Origin: Roseiflexaceae bacterium
GTDB lineage: Bacteria > Chloroflexota > Chloroflexia > Chloroflexales > Roseiflexaceae
Direction of reading: 5' to 3'
Length of the DNA: 64,000 nucleotides
Assembly: GCA_947474225.1 (NCBI GenBank)
Contig: CANJHS010000004.1
Coordinates: forward strand, 19,538 to 83,537
How positions within the stretch are numbered: the stretch's first letter is position 1; the number at the start of each line of letters is the position of its first letter. The notes below the pieces were generated by a model. It did no database searches and was not told where the DNA came from. It saw nothing but the letters and a program-made list of their open reading frames with translations. This document shows, in pieces, positions 1 through 7,674 of this stretch. The translations under genes were made by a program, and so were the position numbers.

Positions 1-1956
1 TGTGCGCTTTTGCAAGACGGCGGCGGGGCATGTTGGGGGCGCAATGACGATGGCCAGCTCGGGAGTGGCAATACGGCGAACTCTGGGATGCCGCTTCGAG
101 TTGCATCACTCAGTACCGCGATTGCTCTTGCAAGCGGAGGTAATCACACCTGTGCGCTGTTGCAGAATGCAAAAGTGCTCTGTTGGGGTCGGGATGAGCA
201 AGGACAGCTCGGAATTGGGACGGCTGGACCCGGCATCTCGGTACCCGCTGAAATACGAGGTTTAATGGGCGTCACAGCCCTGACCGCAGGTACCGATCAC
301 TCCTGTGCACTTACCACAGAAGGTATGGTTTGGTGTTGGGGATGGAATCGTTTTGGACAGACGGGTTCTCCCGCGGTAGGTGAGAAGGCATTCACCCTCG
401 TGCCGGTCAAGGTCCCTGACTTGGCCAATGTCATTGCCGTCCAGGCGGGCGGGAATCACACCTGTGCGCTCCAACGCAACGGGCTGGTGCGCTGTTGGGG
501 GGATAACTATAATGGTCAATTAGGCATCGAAAGCACAAATACGAACACCTTCGATAGCCATGGTCAGGACATTATTGGTCTCGAGAGCGTTATCCAAATC
601 GCGACAGGCGGTGCGCACACGTGTGTGCTGCAACAACGTGGTAACGTGCGTTGTTGGGGGTGGAATCGAGATGGTCAGCTTGGTAATGGGAGCCGTACGC
701 AACTCACAGATGTCTACGCACCAATCCCAATCGTCGGACAATCGCATGTTAGTTCACTCGCGCTTGGGGAAGGTCATCTCTGCGATGTCGACACCGTCGG
801 GACGGTGTGGTGTTGGGGCGACAATGATGTAGGGCAATTGGGCATTGGCATTATGGGGAATGTTGGTGATCTAGGGTTGCCCAACGAAGTGGACGCCGCC
901 GTCAACACCGTCTCGGTTGAACTCGGTGCTGGGCATAGTTGCGCACTACTGGTTACTGCTGAACTCAACTGCTGGGGAAGGAACAACTTCGGCCAACTTG
1001 GTAATTCGTATGCTGGTGATATTGCAGATAGTGTGGTGCCAAACTTTGTCGTTGGTCTGACAAACGTTTCTGCGTATAGTGCAGGTGGTGATACCAGTTG
1101 TGCTGTGTCAGCAGGTATCGTTTCGTGTTGGGGCGACAACCAATACGGACAGCTCGGGACAGCAACGGTCGGCGTCGGCGATTATCGCACAACGGCGACG
1201 GTCGTATCGGGGATCGATGCGGTGATTGATGTAACGGTTGGTACGCATCACGTCTGCGCGCTGCGGCAAGACCGTAGTGTGTGGTGCTGGGGACGAAACA
1301 ACGCGCACCAAGTCAATGAATCATCCGCTGACATTGTCGTTGCTCCAACTCGCAGCGCACTCCAGAATCCCATCGCTGCAATTGGTTCGAGCGCAGATCA
1401 TACCTGCGCTGTTGATACCGTTGGCGGCGTTTGGTGCTGGGGAAATAATCAATCCGGACAACTGAGTGTGGTTGGTGAGTCCATAAAGACCATACAACAC
1501 GTCGAGGGTATTCCTGCAGCACGTTCTGTCGTCACGGGGAGTCAACATTCGTGCGCGCTCGATGCGACGAATACCGTATGGTGCTGGGGCAACAACGAAC
1601 ACGGTCAACTTGGGAGTCCACGTACCGAACCGCCCACACTTGTACCACCGACGCTCGTAACAGGTCTGAAAAAAGTCCAGAGCATCGCAGCGGCGGGTGC
1701 GAGAACCTGTGCGGTCATCGAAAATGGTGAGGCTTGGTGTTGGGGTGAGAATGCTTCTGGCCAACTCGGTGTTTCACCAAACCCAGATAGACATGCTCCT
1801 GCGCTCGTTCAACAACTCTGGTCAATGCGCGTCAGCACATTTATACCGCTCATTCCAACCGCGCTCCCACTCTTGCCCACAACACATCCCACCGAAACGA
1901 GTATTCCAACCAAAACGACAATTCCGACTCGGACATTAATTCGTACTCACCCGTAA
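1..1956 (+). CDS. RCC1-repeat beta-propeller protein, 5'-truncated
   Basis: The gene runs in from the left window edge. The first base is already in frame and encodes the CAL of a repeat, so the TTG at 10 is not the start. About twelve repeats follow, each with a C-A-L half and a CWG-x-N-x-x-GQLG half about 20 residues later. This is the RCC1/BLIP-II propeller signature, with blades of about 50 residues. The repeats end near residue 605. A Thr/Pro-rich tail of about 45 residues follows, containing FIPLIP. Each repeat has two regularly spaced cysteines, which would be consistent with disulfides in an exported protein. The signal peptide would lie outside the window. In bacteria RCC1 propellers are usually secreted or surface proteins that bind other proteins. 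The partner here is unknown. Confidence 0.85.
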   Translation, partial: CALLQDGGGACWGRNDDGQLGSGNTANSGMPLRVASLSTAIALASGGNHTCALLQNAKVLCWGRDEQGQLGIGTAGPGISVPAEIRGLMGVTALTAGTDHSCALTTEGMVWCWGWNRFGQTGSPAVGEKAFTLVPVKVPDLANVIAVQAGGNHTCALQRNGLVRCWGDNYNGQLGIESTNTNTFDSHGQDIIGLESVIQIATGGAHTCVLQQRGNVRCWGWNRDGQLGNGSRTQLTDVYAPIPIVGQSHVSSLALGEGHLCDVDTVGTVWCWGDNDVGQLGIGIMGNVGDLGLPNEVDAAVNTVSVELGAGHSCALLVTAELNCWGRNNFGQLGNSYAGDIADSVVPNFVVGLTNVSAYSAGGDTSCAVSAGIVSCWGDNQYGQLGTATVGVGDYRTTATVVSGIDAVIDVTVGTHHVCALRQDRSVWCWGRNNAHQVNESSADIVVAPTRSALQNPIAAIGSSADHTCAVDTVGGVWCWGNNQSGQLSVVGESIKTIQHVEGIPAARSVVTGSQHSCALDATNTVWCWGNNEHGQLGSPRTEPPTLVPPTLVTGLKKVQSIAAAGARTCAVIENGEAWCWGENASGQLGVSPNPDRHAPALVQQLWSMRVSTFIPLIPTALPLLPTTHPTETSIPTKTTIPTRTLIRTHP

Positions 1957-2173
1957 TGACTGACGTTCCCACGCATGTCACGTACAGTGTGCGTTCGCGC
2001 ATTTGCAGTGATACGCACGTCAAGCCTTGGGGAAGATTAGGTATAGTTGGCTGTTTCGATACGAACGTGAATTCTGGAAAATTGACACCACCGAATCAAT
2101 GCGGAGCTCGATGCAACTATCCCGGTGCTATACGCAAGTCTCGATCCATTTATTCTGAGATAGAGGATATGGT

Positions 2174-3397
2174 ATGCGATTGTTATTTGTATCGACGGCA
2201 CATTCGTATCGGAACAACGATTTTATCGCTGCTGCAAAAACACAATCCTATGATTATCTACTGCTTTGTGAAGGGAGCATTGGTCACCTGGATGAGCAGC
2301 ATATAGTTGCCGATTTTGCACATGTAGAATTGCTACTCGCACGTATAGCCCAGCTCCACGATCAACAGCTATTTGGTGCAGTTATGGCATTAGACGATAG
2401 TGGAGCACATATTGCTGCTGCAATCGCAGAAGCGTTACATATCCCGCATAATCGATTCGAAGCAATCGAGGCTGCACGTAATAAAGGACGTATGCGAACC
2501 GTGCTGTACGATGCAGGCGTCCCTGTCCCGTGGTTTCATCGGTTTGTTGGCGCAACCCCCGTTGCAGATATCGTTGCGCAGATAGAATTCCCCTGTGTGA
2601 TAAAACCATTATTGCTGAATGGTTCACGAGGCGTGATTCGCACCAATACTCCAGAGGAGTTTCTCGTGGCTCGTACCGAGCTCCTGGCGATATTAGATAA
2701 TATCGAAGGATCTGATGGAGAGCATGCGTTTTTGGTCGAAGCCTATATTCCTGGTATTGAAGTTGCCCTTGAGGCGATTCTCGATAATGGTCAACTTTAT
2801 CCACTTGCCCTGTTTGACAAACCCGACCCCCTCACGGGCCCACTTTTCGAAGAGACTATTTACGTCACACCTTCGCGTCATTCTGCCGCTATACAGTCAG
2901 CAATTATTGCGACCGCACGTGATGCTGCTGCAGCGATTGGACTCGTGAATGGTCCCGTGCACGCAGAACTTCGGTTTAATGATGCTGGTGTATGGGTGGT
3001 CGAAGTCGCAGGCAGGTCTATTGGCGGACTGTGTTCGCGCACACTGCGTTTCGGCGTGCGAGATTCCCTCGAAGAGCTTATTTTGCAGCAAGCAATGGGT
3101 GTTTTTCGTGAACCATCACTCCAAACCAACGCCAGTGGAGTGATGATGATTCCCATCCCGCATGCGGGGATCTTGCAGCGTGTCGAAGGGATTGCCGATG
3201 CCTGTCTTGTACCTGGAATAGAATCAGTCGAAATTACCAGCCCCTTGCATCAGGCAATACAGACGCTCCCTGCGGGCGAGAGTTATCTCGGCTTTATTTT
3301 CGCCCGGGGAGATACCCCGGCAGAAGTTGAAGATGCGCTGCGCTCCGCACACAGTAAGCTTTCGATAACCATTATGCCGCATTTTTTGTTGACATAA
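2174..3397 (+). CDS. ATP-grasp ligase (carboxylate-amine ligase, L-amino-acid ligase-like)
   Basis: This is a 407-residue ATP-grasp enzyme. It has an N-terminal preATP-grasp region, then PCVIKPLLLNGSRGV (ATP-binding Lys and flexible loop, near residue 140), FLVEAYIPGIEVALEAI (near 180), FDKPDPLTGPLFEETIYVTP, and HAELRFNDAG...VVEVAGRSIGG with the Glu/Asn-type metal ligands. The DKPDPL and EETIYVTPS segments resemble those of L-amino-acid ligases that join two small amino or carboxylic acids through an acyl phosphate. The substrate is not readable. The start has GAGG eight bases upstream. The stop codon directly abuts the stop of the convergent YggX-like gene, with no bases between them. It may belong functionally with the formyltransferase-like and PLP-enzyme genes downstream. 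Confidence 0.8.
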   Translation: MRLLFVSTAHSYRNNDFIAAAKTQSYDYLLLCEGSIGHLDEQHIVADFAHVELLLARIAQLHDQQLFGAVMALDDSGAHIAAAIAEALHIPHNRFEAIEAARNKGRMRTVLYDAGVPVPWFHRFVGATPVADIVAQIEFPCVIKPLLLNGSRGVIRTNTPEEFLVARTELLAILDNIEGSDGEHAFLVEAYIPGIEVALEAILDNGQLYPLALFDKPDPLTGPLFEETIYVTPSRHSAAIQSAIIATARDAAAAIGLVNGPVHAELRFNDAGVWVVEVAGRSIGGLCSRTLRFGVRDSLEELILQQAMGVFREPSLQTNASGVMMIPIPHAGILQRVEGIADACLVPGIESVEITSPLHQAIQTLPAGESYLGFIFARGDTPAEVEDALRSAHSKLSITIMPHFLLT

Positions 3398-3937
3398 CTA
3401 TTTTCTTGGTCCGCCTTTGCTGGGGGCTGCTGCCTGTGGGGTCCACCCTTCTGGAGTAGCAGCGCCTTCGCCGAAAAAGAAATCATCCATTGCTTTGAGC
3501 AAAACACCCTGGGATTGTGGATCGACGAGACTCATGCTGTAGTGATTTATCAGAATGCGTTCTTGCTCTGGCCACAGAGCCCAACCACGTGCCGAAACAG
3601 TTTCGTAAATTTTCGTCCCTAATTCGCCAGGGAAAGGCGGTTTCGCCAACCCGGGAAGTATCCGTTTATATTTCACGCAAGAGACCATCCGTGGTCCTTC
3701 TGGAGGTCCGAAGAAAAACATTTGAATGGCTGCCATACGGCGACGCTCGTACTGCGCCATTGTTGGGTCAATATCGAACTGCGCAATGAAAATCCGCTCG
3801 CTACGGACCCAGGCATTCCAGCCGAGCGCTGATATAGTGGTCAAAATCCGCTCGCCGAGATCTCCGGGGACTGGCGCGTCAGACAATGCCGGGAGCATGC
3901 GATCGAAATAGGTACAATGGATGAGTGGTGTTGACAT
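3398..3937 (-). CDS. Tandem-duplicated YggX-family (Fe(II)-trafficking) protein
   Basis: YggX proteins are about 90 residues long, are implicated in iron trafficking and protect Fe-S clusters from oxidation. This protein has 179 residues and contains two YggX-like halves. Half one (about 1-80) has Cys8 in IHCTYFDRM, then PGDLGERI and MAAIQMFFFG. Half two (about 82-179) has Cys87 in VSCVKYKRIL, then PGELGTKIYE, W-P-E-QERILINHYSM and MDDFFFGEGA...PEGWTP. The second half is closer to the enterobacterial consensus, and the first has diverged. Both keep the N-terminal cysteine. The start is set by AAGGAG six bases upstream. It is transcribed against both neighbours, and only about 30 bases separate it from the divergent formyltransferase-like gene. 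Confidence 0.85.
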   Translation of the reverse strand: MSTPLIHCTYFDRMLPALSDAPVPGDLGERILTTISALGWNAWVRSERIFIAQFDIDPTMAQYERRRMAAIQMFFFGPPEGPRMVSCVKYKRILPGLAKPPFPGELGTKIYETVSARGWALWPEQERILINHYSMSLVDPQSQGVLLKAMDDFFFGEGAATPEGWTPQAAAPSKGGPRK

Positions 3938-3966
3938 CTGTAACTCCTTCTTCTAGGGATAATACC

Positions 3967-4776
3967 ATGGAGTGTGTGATGCTCCTTCTCGTTACAATGG
4001 AATGTCTGTTGAGTGCGACGTTTCTTCGTTCATTATGCATGGCGGGGACGATTCCAGATGCAATATTTGTAGCAGACCGAGATGCACACGGCTATCAGCG
4101 AGTACAGACACGTGTCAATCTTATACGCAACGATGATCGTGTCGACCAAATTGCACATCGCTATGGAATCACATTGTTTCGAGTCAATGACTGGAATCTT
4201 GTTCCTGATGCATTCCTCACACAGTTTGCAATGATTTTGGTTGCGTGCTACCCAAAGAAGCTCCCCGCAGCCCGATTTCTCCGCATTGGAGTGCCTGCAT
4301 GGAACGTACATCCATCTGCGCTCCCAGCATTACGGGGTCCAGACCCACTTTTTTATGTCGCACGAGGTGATGCAGAACCCGCAGTCACCATACATGAGCT
4401 CGATGTCACATACGACACTGGTCCAATCATTGCCACACTACCCGTTGACCTATCAGAAGAGTGCACCGAACGGCAAACGATCATCACGCATGCAACCGTT
4501 GCTGCGGATCTCTACCGATACACGACGAATCATCTGCATACACCTTTTCCACAAGGTGACAGTGAAAATCAGCGCTGGGCGGCAATTCCTACTGCAGAAG
4601 ATTTCACATTACGGCCAGAATGGACAATGAGGCGCACGGCTCGATTTGTGATGATGACCGATATGCGGAATCAGCCGTACAGGGTGCCCGAAGCAGACCT
4701 GTGGGTACGTCGCATCGAAGCGCACGGTCAGATTCCCATTCGTTGCGTTGATGGTGTGCTGATGGCGTCGCTATGA
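3967..4776 (+). CDS. Formyltransferase-family protein (Formyl_trans_N fold)
   Basis: The 269-residue product matches the catalytic domain of formyltransferases: a Rossmann-like N-terminus, then WNVHPSALPALRGPDPL (the N-x-H-x-S-x-LP-x-x-RG motif with catalytic Asn and His) and TIHELDVTYDTGPII containing the conserved Asp. It is shorter and more diverged than methionyl-tRNA formyltransferase, and I see no clear OB-fold C-terminal domain, so a sugar or small-molecule N-formyltransferase is as likely as an fmt paralogue. An ATG at 3925 would overlap the divergent YggX gene. The ATG at 3967 has AGGG ten bases upstream and is preferred, and 3979 is also possible. It heads a plus-strand run of four genes. 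Confidence 0.7.
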   Translation: MECVMLLLVTMECLLSATFLRSLCMAGTIPDAIFVADRDAHGYQRVQTRVNLIRNDDRVDQIAHRYGITLFRVNDWNLVPDAFLTQFAMILVACYPKKLPAARFLRIGVPAWNVHPSALPALRGPDPLFYVARGDAEPAVTIHELDVTYDTGPIIATLPVDLSEECTERQTIITHATVAADLYRYTTNHLHTPFPQGDSENQRWAAIPTAEDFTLRPEWTMRRTARFVMMTDMRNQPYRVPEADLWVRRIEAHGQIPIRCVDGVLMASL

Positions 4777-4829
4777 GCGCTTTGACAAGATGCACGTATA
4801 ATTGACCAACCACATTTTTGAGGTACAGT

Positions 4830-5927
4830 ATGCATATCACCGATGTCCCAACACCCGCGCTCCTTGTTGACAAAGCGATTGTCGAAGCCAATATCTCTCG
4901 TTGGCAAGCGCATGCTACTGCCAATGGCGTTGCACTCCGGCCTCATATCAAAACGCATAAATCGCTAGAAATCGCACGCATGCAACGAGCGGCTGGCGCA
5001 ATAGGAATCACTGCAGCCAAACTTTCAGAGGCTGAGGTATTTGTCGACGCTGGGTTCGCCGATGTCTTTGTCGCCTACCCAATTGTCGGCACATCGAAGG
5101 CGAAACATGCAGCTCAGCTCGCTCTGCGATGCCGTCTCATTGTCGGGGTAGAAAACGAGGCAACTATCGCCGATTTGTCTGCTGCTGCAGTGTCGGTCGG
5201 CGCACATATTTGGGTTCGGATCGAAGTAGAGACGGGTTTACAACGATGTGGGGCACTCCCTGAAAGAGTTGAAGCTCTCGCACGCAACGTCATTACGGCC
5301 CCGGGGCTGCGATTAGATGGAATTTTTACCTATCGTGGTGCCTGGTTTGCGGGTGCAGATGGGCGTTTACCAGCAGAACTCGGACGACAAGAAGGAATGC
5401 TCATTGTTGCGCTTGCGGAGCAATTGCGCGCCAGCGGAATCCACATTGACTCCATCAGCGTGGGCTCTACTCCTACTGGTTGGGCTGCCGCGCAAGTAGC
5501 CGGCGTCACAGAAATCAGGCCGGGTACCTACGTCTACGGTGACCTCATGCAACTCAAAGCTGGATCTGCGACTGCGTCAGATGTTGCTTTGCGCATCCAA
5601 TGTACGGTCATTAGTCGTCCATCAGCGACCACTGCCACCGTAGATGGCGGCTCGAAAACGTTTGCTGGCGACATCAATTTTGAGCGCGCGGCACTCCCGG
5701 GATATGCTGCCGTGATTGGAACCACCGGAGTACTCGTCCGTATGTCCGAGGAACACGGTGTCATTCAATTTGCTGAGCCGACGCAGCTCGCCATTGGAGC
5801 GAGGATCGATCTCCGACCGATCCATGTATGCACGACGGTCAATCTCTCAGATGTTCTGTATTTTAGTGATTCAACCACCAACGAATGTACACCGTTTTCG
5901 ATTGTCGCCCGTGGAAAGAGGTCTTAG
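4830..5927 (+). CDS. D-threonine aldolase / D-serine dehydratase-like PLP enzyme
   Basis: This is a 365-residue fold-type III (alanine-racemase-like) PLP enzyme. The N-terminus DVPTPALLVDKA is typical. The Schiff-base lysine is K41 in RPHIKTHK. The barrel contains VRIEVETGLQRCG and SISVGSTPTG (phosphate-binding region). The C-terminal domain carries the metal-site pair in HVCTTVNLSD, as in eukaryotic-type D-serine dehydratase and D-threonine aldolase. These enzymes cleave or dehydrate D-beta-hydroxy amino acids, and the exact substrate cannot be read. The ATG at 4830 has GAGG six bases upstream, while the TTG at 4818 lacks support. The stop is immediately followed by the ATG of the next gene, indicating an operon. 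Confidence 0.85.
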   Translation: MHITDVPTPALLVDKAIVEANISRWQAHATANGVALRPHIKTHKSLEIARMQRAAGAIGITAAKLSEAEVFVDAGFADVFVAYPIVGTSKAKHAAQLALRCRLIVGVENEATIADLSAAAVSVGAHIWVRIEVETGLQRCGALPERVEALARNVITAPGLRLDGIFTYRGAWFAGADGRLPAELGRQEGMLIVALAEQLRASGIHIDSISVGSTPTGWAAAQVAGVTEIRPGTYVYGDLMQLKAGSATASDVALRIQCTVISRPSATTATVDGGSKTFAGDINFERAALPGYAAVIGTTGVLVRMSEEHGVIQFAEPTQLAIGARIDLRPIHVCTTVNLSDVLYFSDSTTNECTPFSIVARGKRS

Positions 5928-6569
5928 ATGGAACTCCCAGTAATCGACCTGCAGCAACTTCCGCATCTCTGGCTTTCGCAGACTGGCGATCCGACACGTG
6001 CTGATTGGAGCACAATTCAGCCGTATAGCACCCTCCGTCATACCATCACCGGCAAAGCGCAGAAGCAAGCGACGATTGTACGACTGTGTGCGACACCAAC
6101 GTCCTTGTGGCTCTGTTTCGACGCTGCAGATACGGACGCATGGGCCACACTGACGCAACACGATGACCCGATTTATACCGAAGAAGTTGTCGAGCTCTTT
6201 ATTGCAGCGGGGGAACAGACCCCGACGAAATATTTCGAATTGGAAGTAAATCCACTCAACGTTCGGTTTGATGGCATTATCGAAAATCCAGACGAGGTCC
6301 GTTCCACGATGACCCTCGACACAAGTTGGAATCCGCAGTGGCAGAGTTGGACACGCACAGACCCAGCGGGTTGGCGCTGTGTCATGTCAATCCCCTGGCG
6401 CAGTTTAGGTGCTGACACGGGTATTGGTTCTTGGCGATTAAATATGTACCGCATCGATCGACCACGCGATGGTTCCACAAGTGAAGAATCGGCGTGGAGT
6501 GCGACCCTGCGCGAACCAGCGGATTTTCACATTCCATCTCGCTTCGGTCGTCTGCGCGTGACGCTATAA
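5928..6569 (+). CDS. Carbohydrate-binding family 9-like protein
   Basis: The 213-residue protein has no signal peptide. The middle segment (about 60-125), with LWLCFDAADTDAWAT, the acidic IYTEEVVELFI and YFELEVNPLNVRFDG, is characteristic of CBM9-like (DOMON-related) beta-sandwich domains. It then runs through W-x-C-x-M-S-IPWRSLG and WRLNMYRIDRP. Stand-alone CBM9-like proteins are common but poorly characterised, and a binding rather than catalytic role is likely. The ATG directly follows the stop of the PLP enzyme gene, so the two are almost certainly co-transcribed. Lack of an export signal suggests an intracellular ligand. Confidence 0.75.
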   Translation: MELPVIDLQQLPHLWLSQTGDPTRADWSTIQPYSTLRHTITGKAQKQATIVRLCATPTSLWLCFDAADTDAWATLTQHDDPIYTEEVVELFIAAGEQTPTKYFELEVNPLNVRFDGIIENPDEVRSTMTLDTSWNPQWQSWTRTDPAGWRCVMSIPWRSLGADTGIGSWRLNMYRIDRPRDGSTSEESAWSATLREPADFHIPSRFGRLRVTL

Positions 6570-6576
6570 GTACGTT

Positions 6577-7557
6577 ATGTCGGACCAGCGTTTACCATCT
6601 GACATACCCGCAATCGCACGTGCATGTGCATGCATGGGAGTTGCCATTACACCAACGCAAATCGCTTCGACGATGGGCATTCCGTTCATTCTGTTAGGGA
6701 GTGAAGAGTGGCTCGATCGTGCAACGCTGCAACTGTATCCGCGGATGCGAACTACCATACCAGAGAGACTCATTGGATTTCGGCAGCAATGTTATGACCG
6801 GATTGCTGCCCATGGTGTGCACATAACGACGCGCTGGTGTGCAGATGTCACCGCAGTCGAGGTGATTCTTGATCAACTTGATCAAACCACGTCCGTTTGG
6901 GTTTGTTTTACTGCGATAGAGGGGCACTACCCTGTGTTCGTGAGACGCAGTGAAAATTGGACTTCCGTAGATGACGAAACAAGCGATTGGCGCGGGAGTG
7001 TCAGTACCATGCATGCCCCGAATGGATTCTTGTGGGTAGGACTTTCATTGTGCGCACCTACCCCAGTACTATCCGTCGCTGAACAGGCTGCATGGGCCGC
7101 GTCACTAATAGCTTCTGACGAGGTATTTCGATTCCCGACTCCTACGCATCCAGTCAGGCTCTGGCAGGCATGGCACCTCGGCGCTGCGAGCCTGGAGGTG
7201 ATTGCTCTTGCTGCAGAAGAAGCTGCACCACTCTCAATTGTCTCCGACACCGTTGCGTTCGTTTTTGCGCAGTATGCAGAGCGTGCCCGATTAGCGCAAC
7301 AGGTTGTCGCTGCGTGGTCTGCGGATGCACGATTACCAGAACACTCCCGTTCAGCGCTCCATTCTCTAGAGGCAGCGTACCACGATGTCATTTTTCTGTT
7401 TGAAATTGTAACAACACAATATCCCGTCGCAGGGCAGATTCGTGCACTTTCACGCGCCGAGGGCGCACTGATAGCAGAGGTCTGTCGCGATACGCGCCTC
7501 GTCTATCGAGAGATCAGTGCCTTGTTCAGTGTGTTGGGGGGAAATGACATAAAGTGA
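6577..7557 (+). CDS. Unrecognised cytoplasmic protein, last gene of the 3967-7557 run
   Basis: I do not recognise this 326-residue protein. It starts seven bases after the CBM9-like gene. It has no signal peptide or membrane segment. The N-terminal half contains IARACACMGV, and then a stretch around residues 90-115 (VILDQLDQTTSVWVCF, then GHYPVFV) that faintly resembles the His-containing strand of C39-like or BtrH-like papain-fold domains. That resemblance is too weak for a call. The C-terminal half (about 210-320) is helical and rich in Ala and Glu. The stop lies against the 3' end of the convergent CAU tRNA gene. Confidence 0.6.
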   Translation: MSDQRLPSDIPAIARACACMGVAITPTQIASTMGIPFILLGSEEWLDRATLQLYPRMRTTIPERLIGFRQQCYDRIAAHGVHITTRWCADVTAVEVILDQLDQTTSVWVCFTAIEGHYPVFVRRSENWTSVDDETSDWRGSVSTMHAPNGFLWVGLSLCAPTPVLSVAEQAAWAASLIASDEVFRFPTPTHPVRLWQAWHLGAASLEVIALAAEEAAPLSIVSDTVAFVFAQYAERARLAQQVVAAWSADARLPEHSRSALHSLEAAYHDVIFLFEIVTTQYPVAGQIRALSRAEGALIAEVCRDTRLVYREISALFSVLGGNDIK

Positions 7558-7558
7558 G

Positions 7559-7633
7559 TGGTGGGCCGGCCTGGATTCGAACCAGGAACCAAGTCGTTAT
7601 GAGCGACGTGCTCTGCCATTGAGCTACCGGCCC
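7559..7633 (-). tRNA. tRNA with CAU anticodon (elongator Met or Ile2)
   Basis: On the minus strand the cloverleaf has acceptor GGGCCGG/CCGGCCC, D arm GCTC...GAGC, anticodon loop CTCATAA (CAU), T arm CCTGG-TTCGAAT-CCAGG, and an encoded CCA. The 1-72 pair is G-C, which excludes initiator tRNA. The outermost anticodon-stem pair is a C-U mismatch. CAU is shared by elongator tRNA-Met and lysidine-modified tRNA-Ile2, and the CTTGGT after the anticodon stem is reminiscent of Ile2, so identity is left open. Confidence 0.9.
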
Positions 7634-7674
7634 CTCTCTATATATCGTAGCATGGCAACCAGGGAGATGCAAAT

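Noticed and set aside
1956..2306. 116-residue plus-strand ORF overlapping the ATP-grasp gene start
   Set aside because: Its second half is an out-of-frame reading of the ATP-grasp gene, and it shows no domain and no ribosome-binding site.
3967..4776. Calling this gene fmt (methionyl-tRNA formyltransferase)
   Set aside because: The catalytic motif is present, but the protein is short, diverged and lacks a clear C-terminal OB domain. No def gene is next to it.
4782..4802. TTGACA followed by TATAAT upstream of the PLP enzyme gene
   Set aside because: The two boxes are only nine bases apart, so they cannot form one sigma-70 promoter. The position also lies in an apparent operon.
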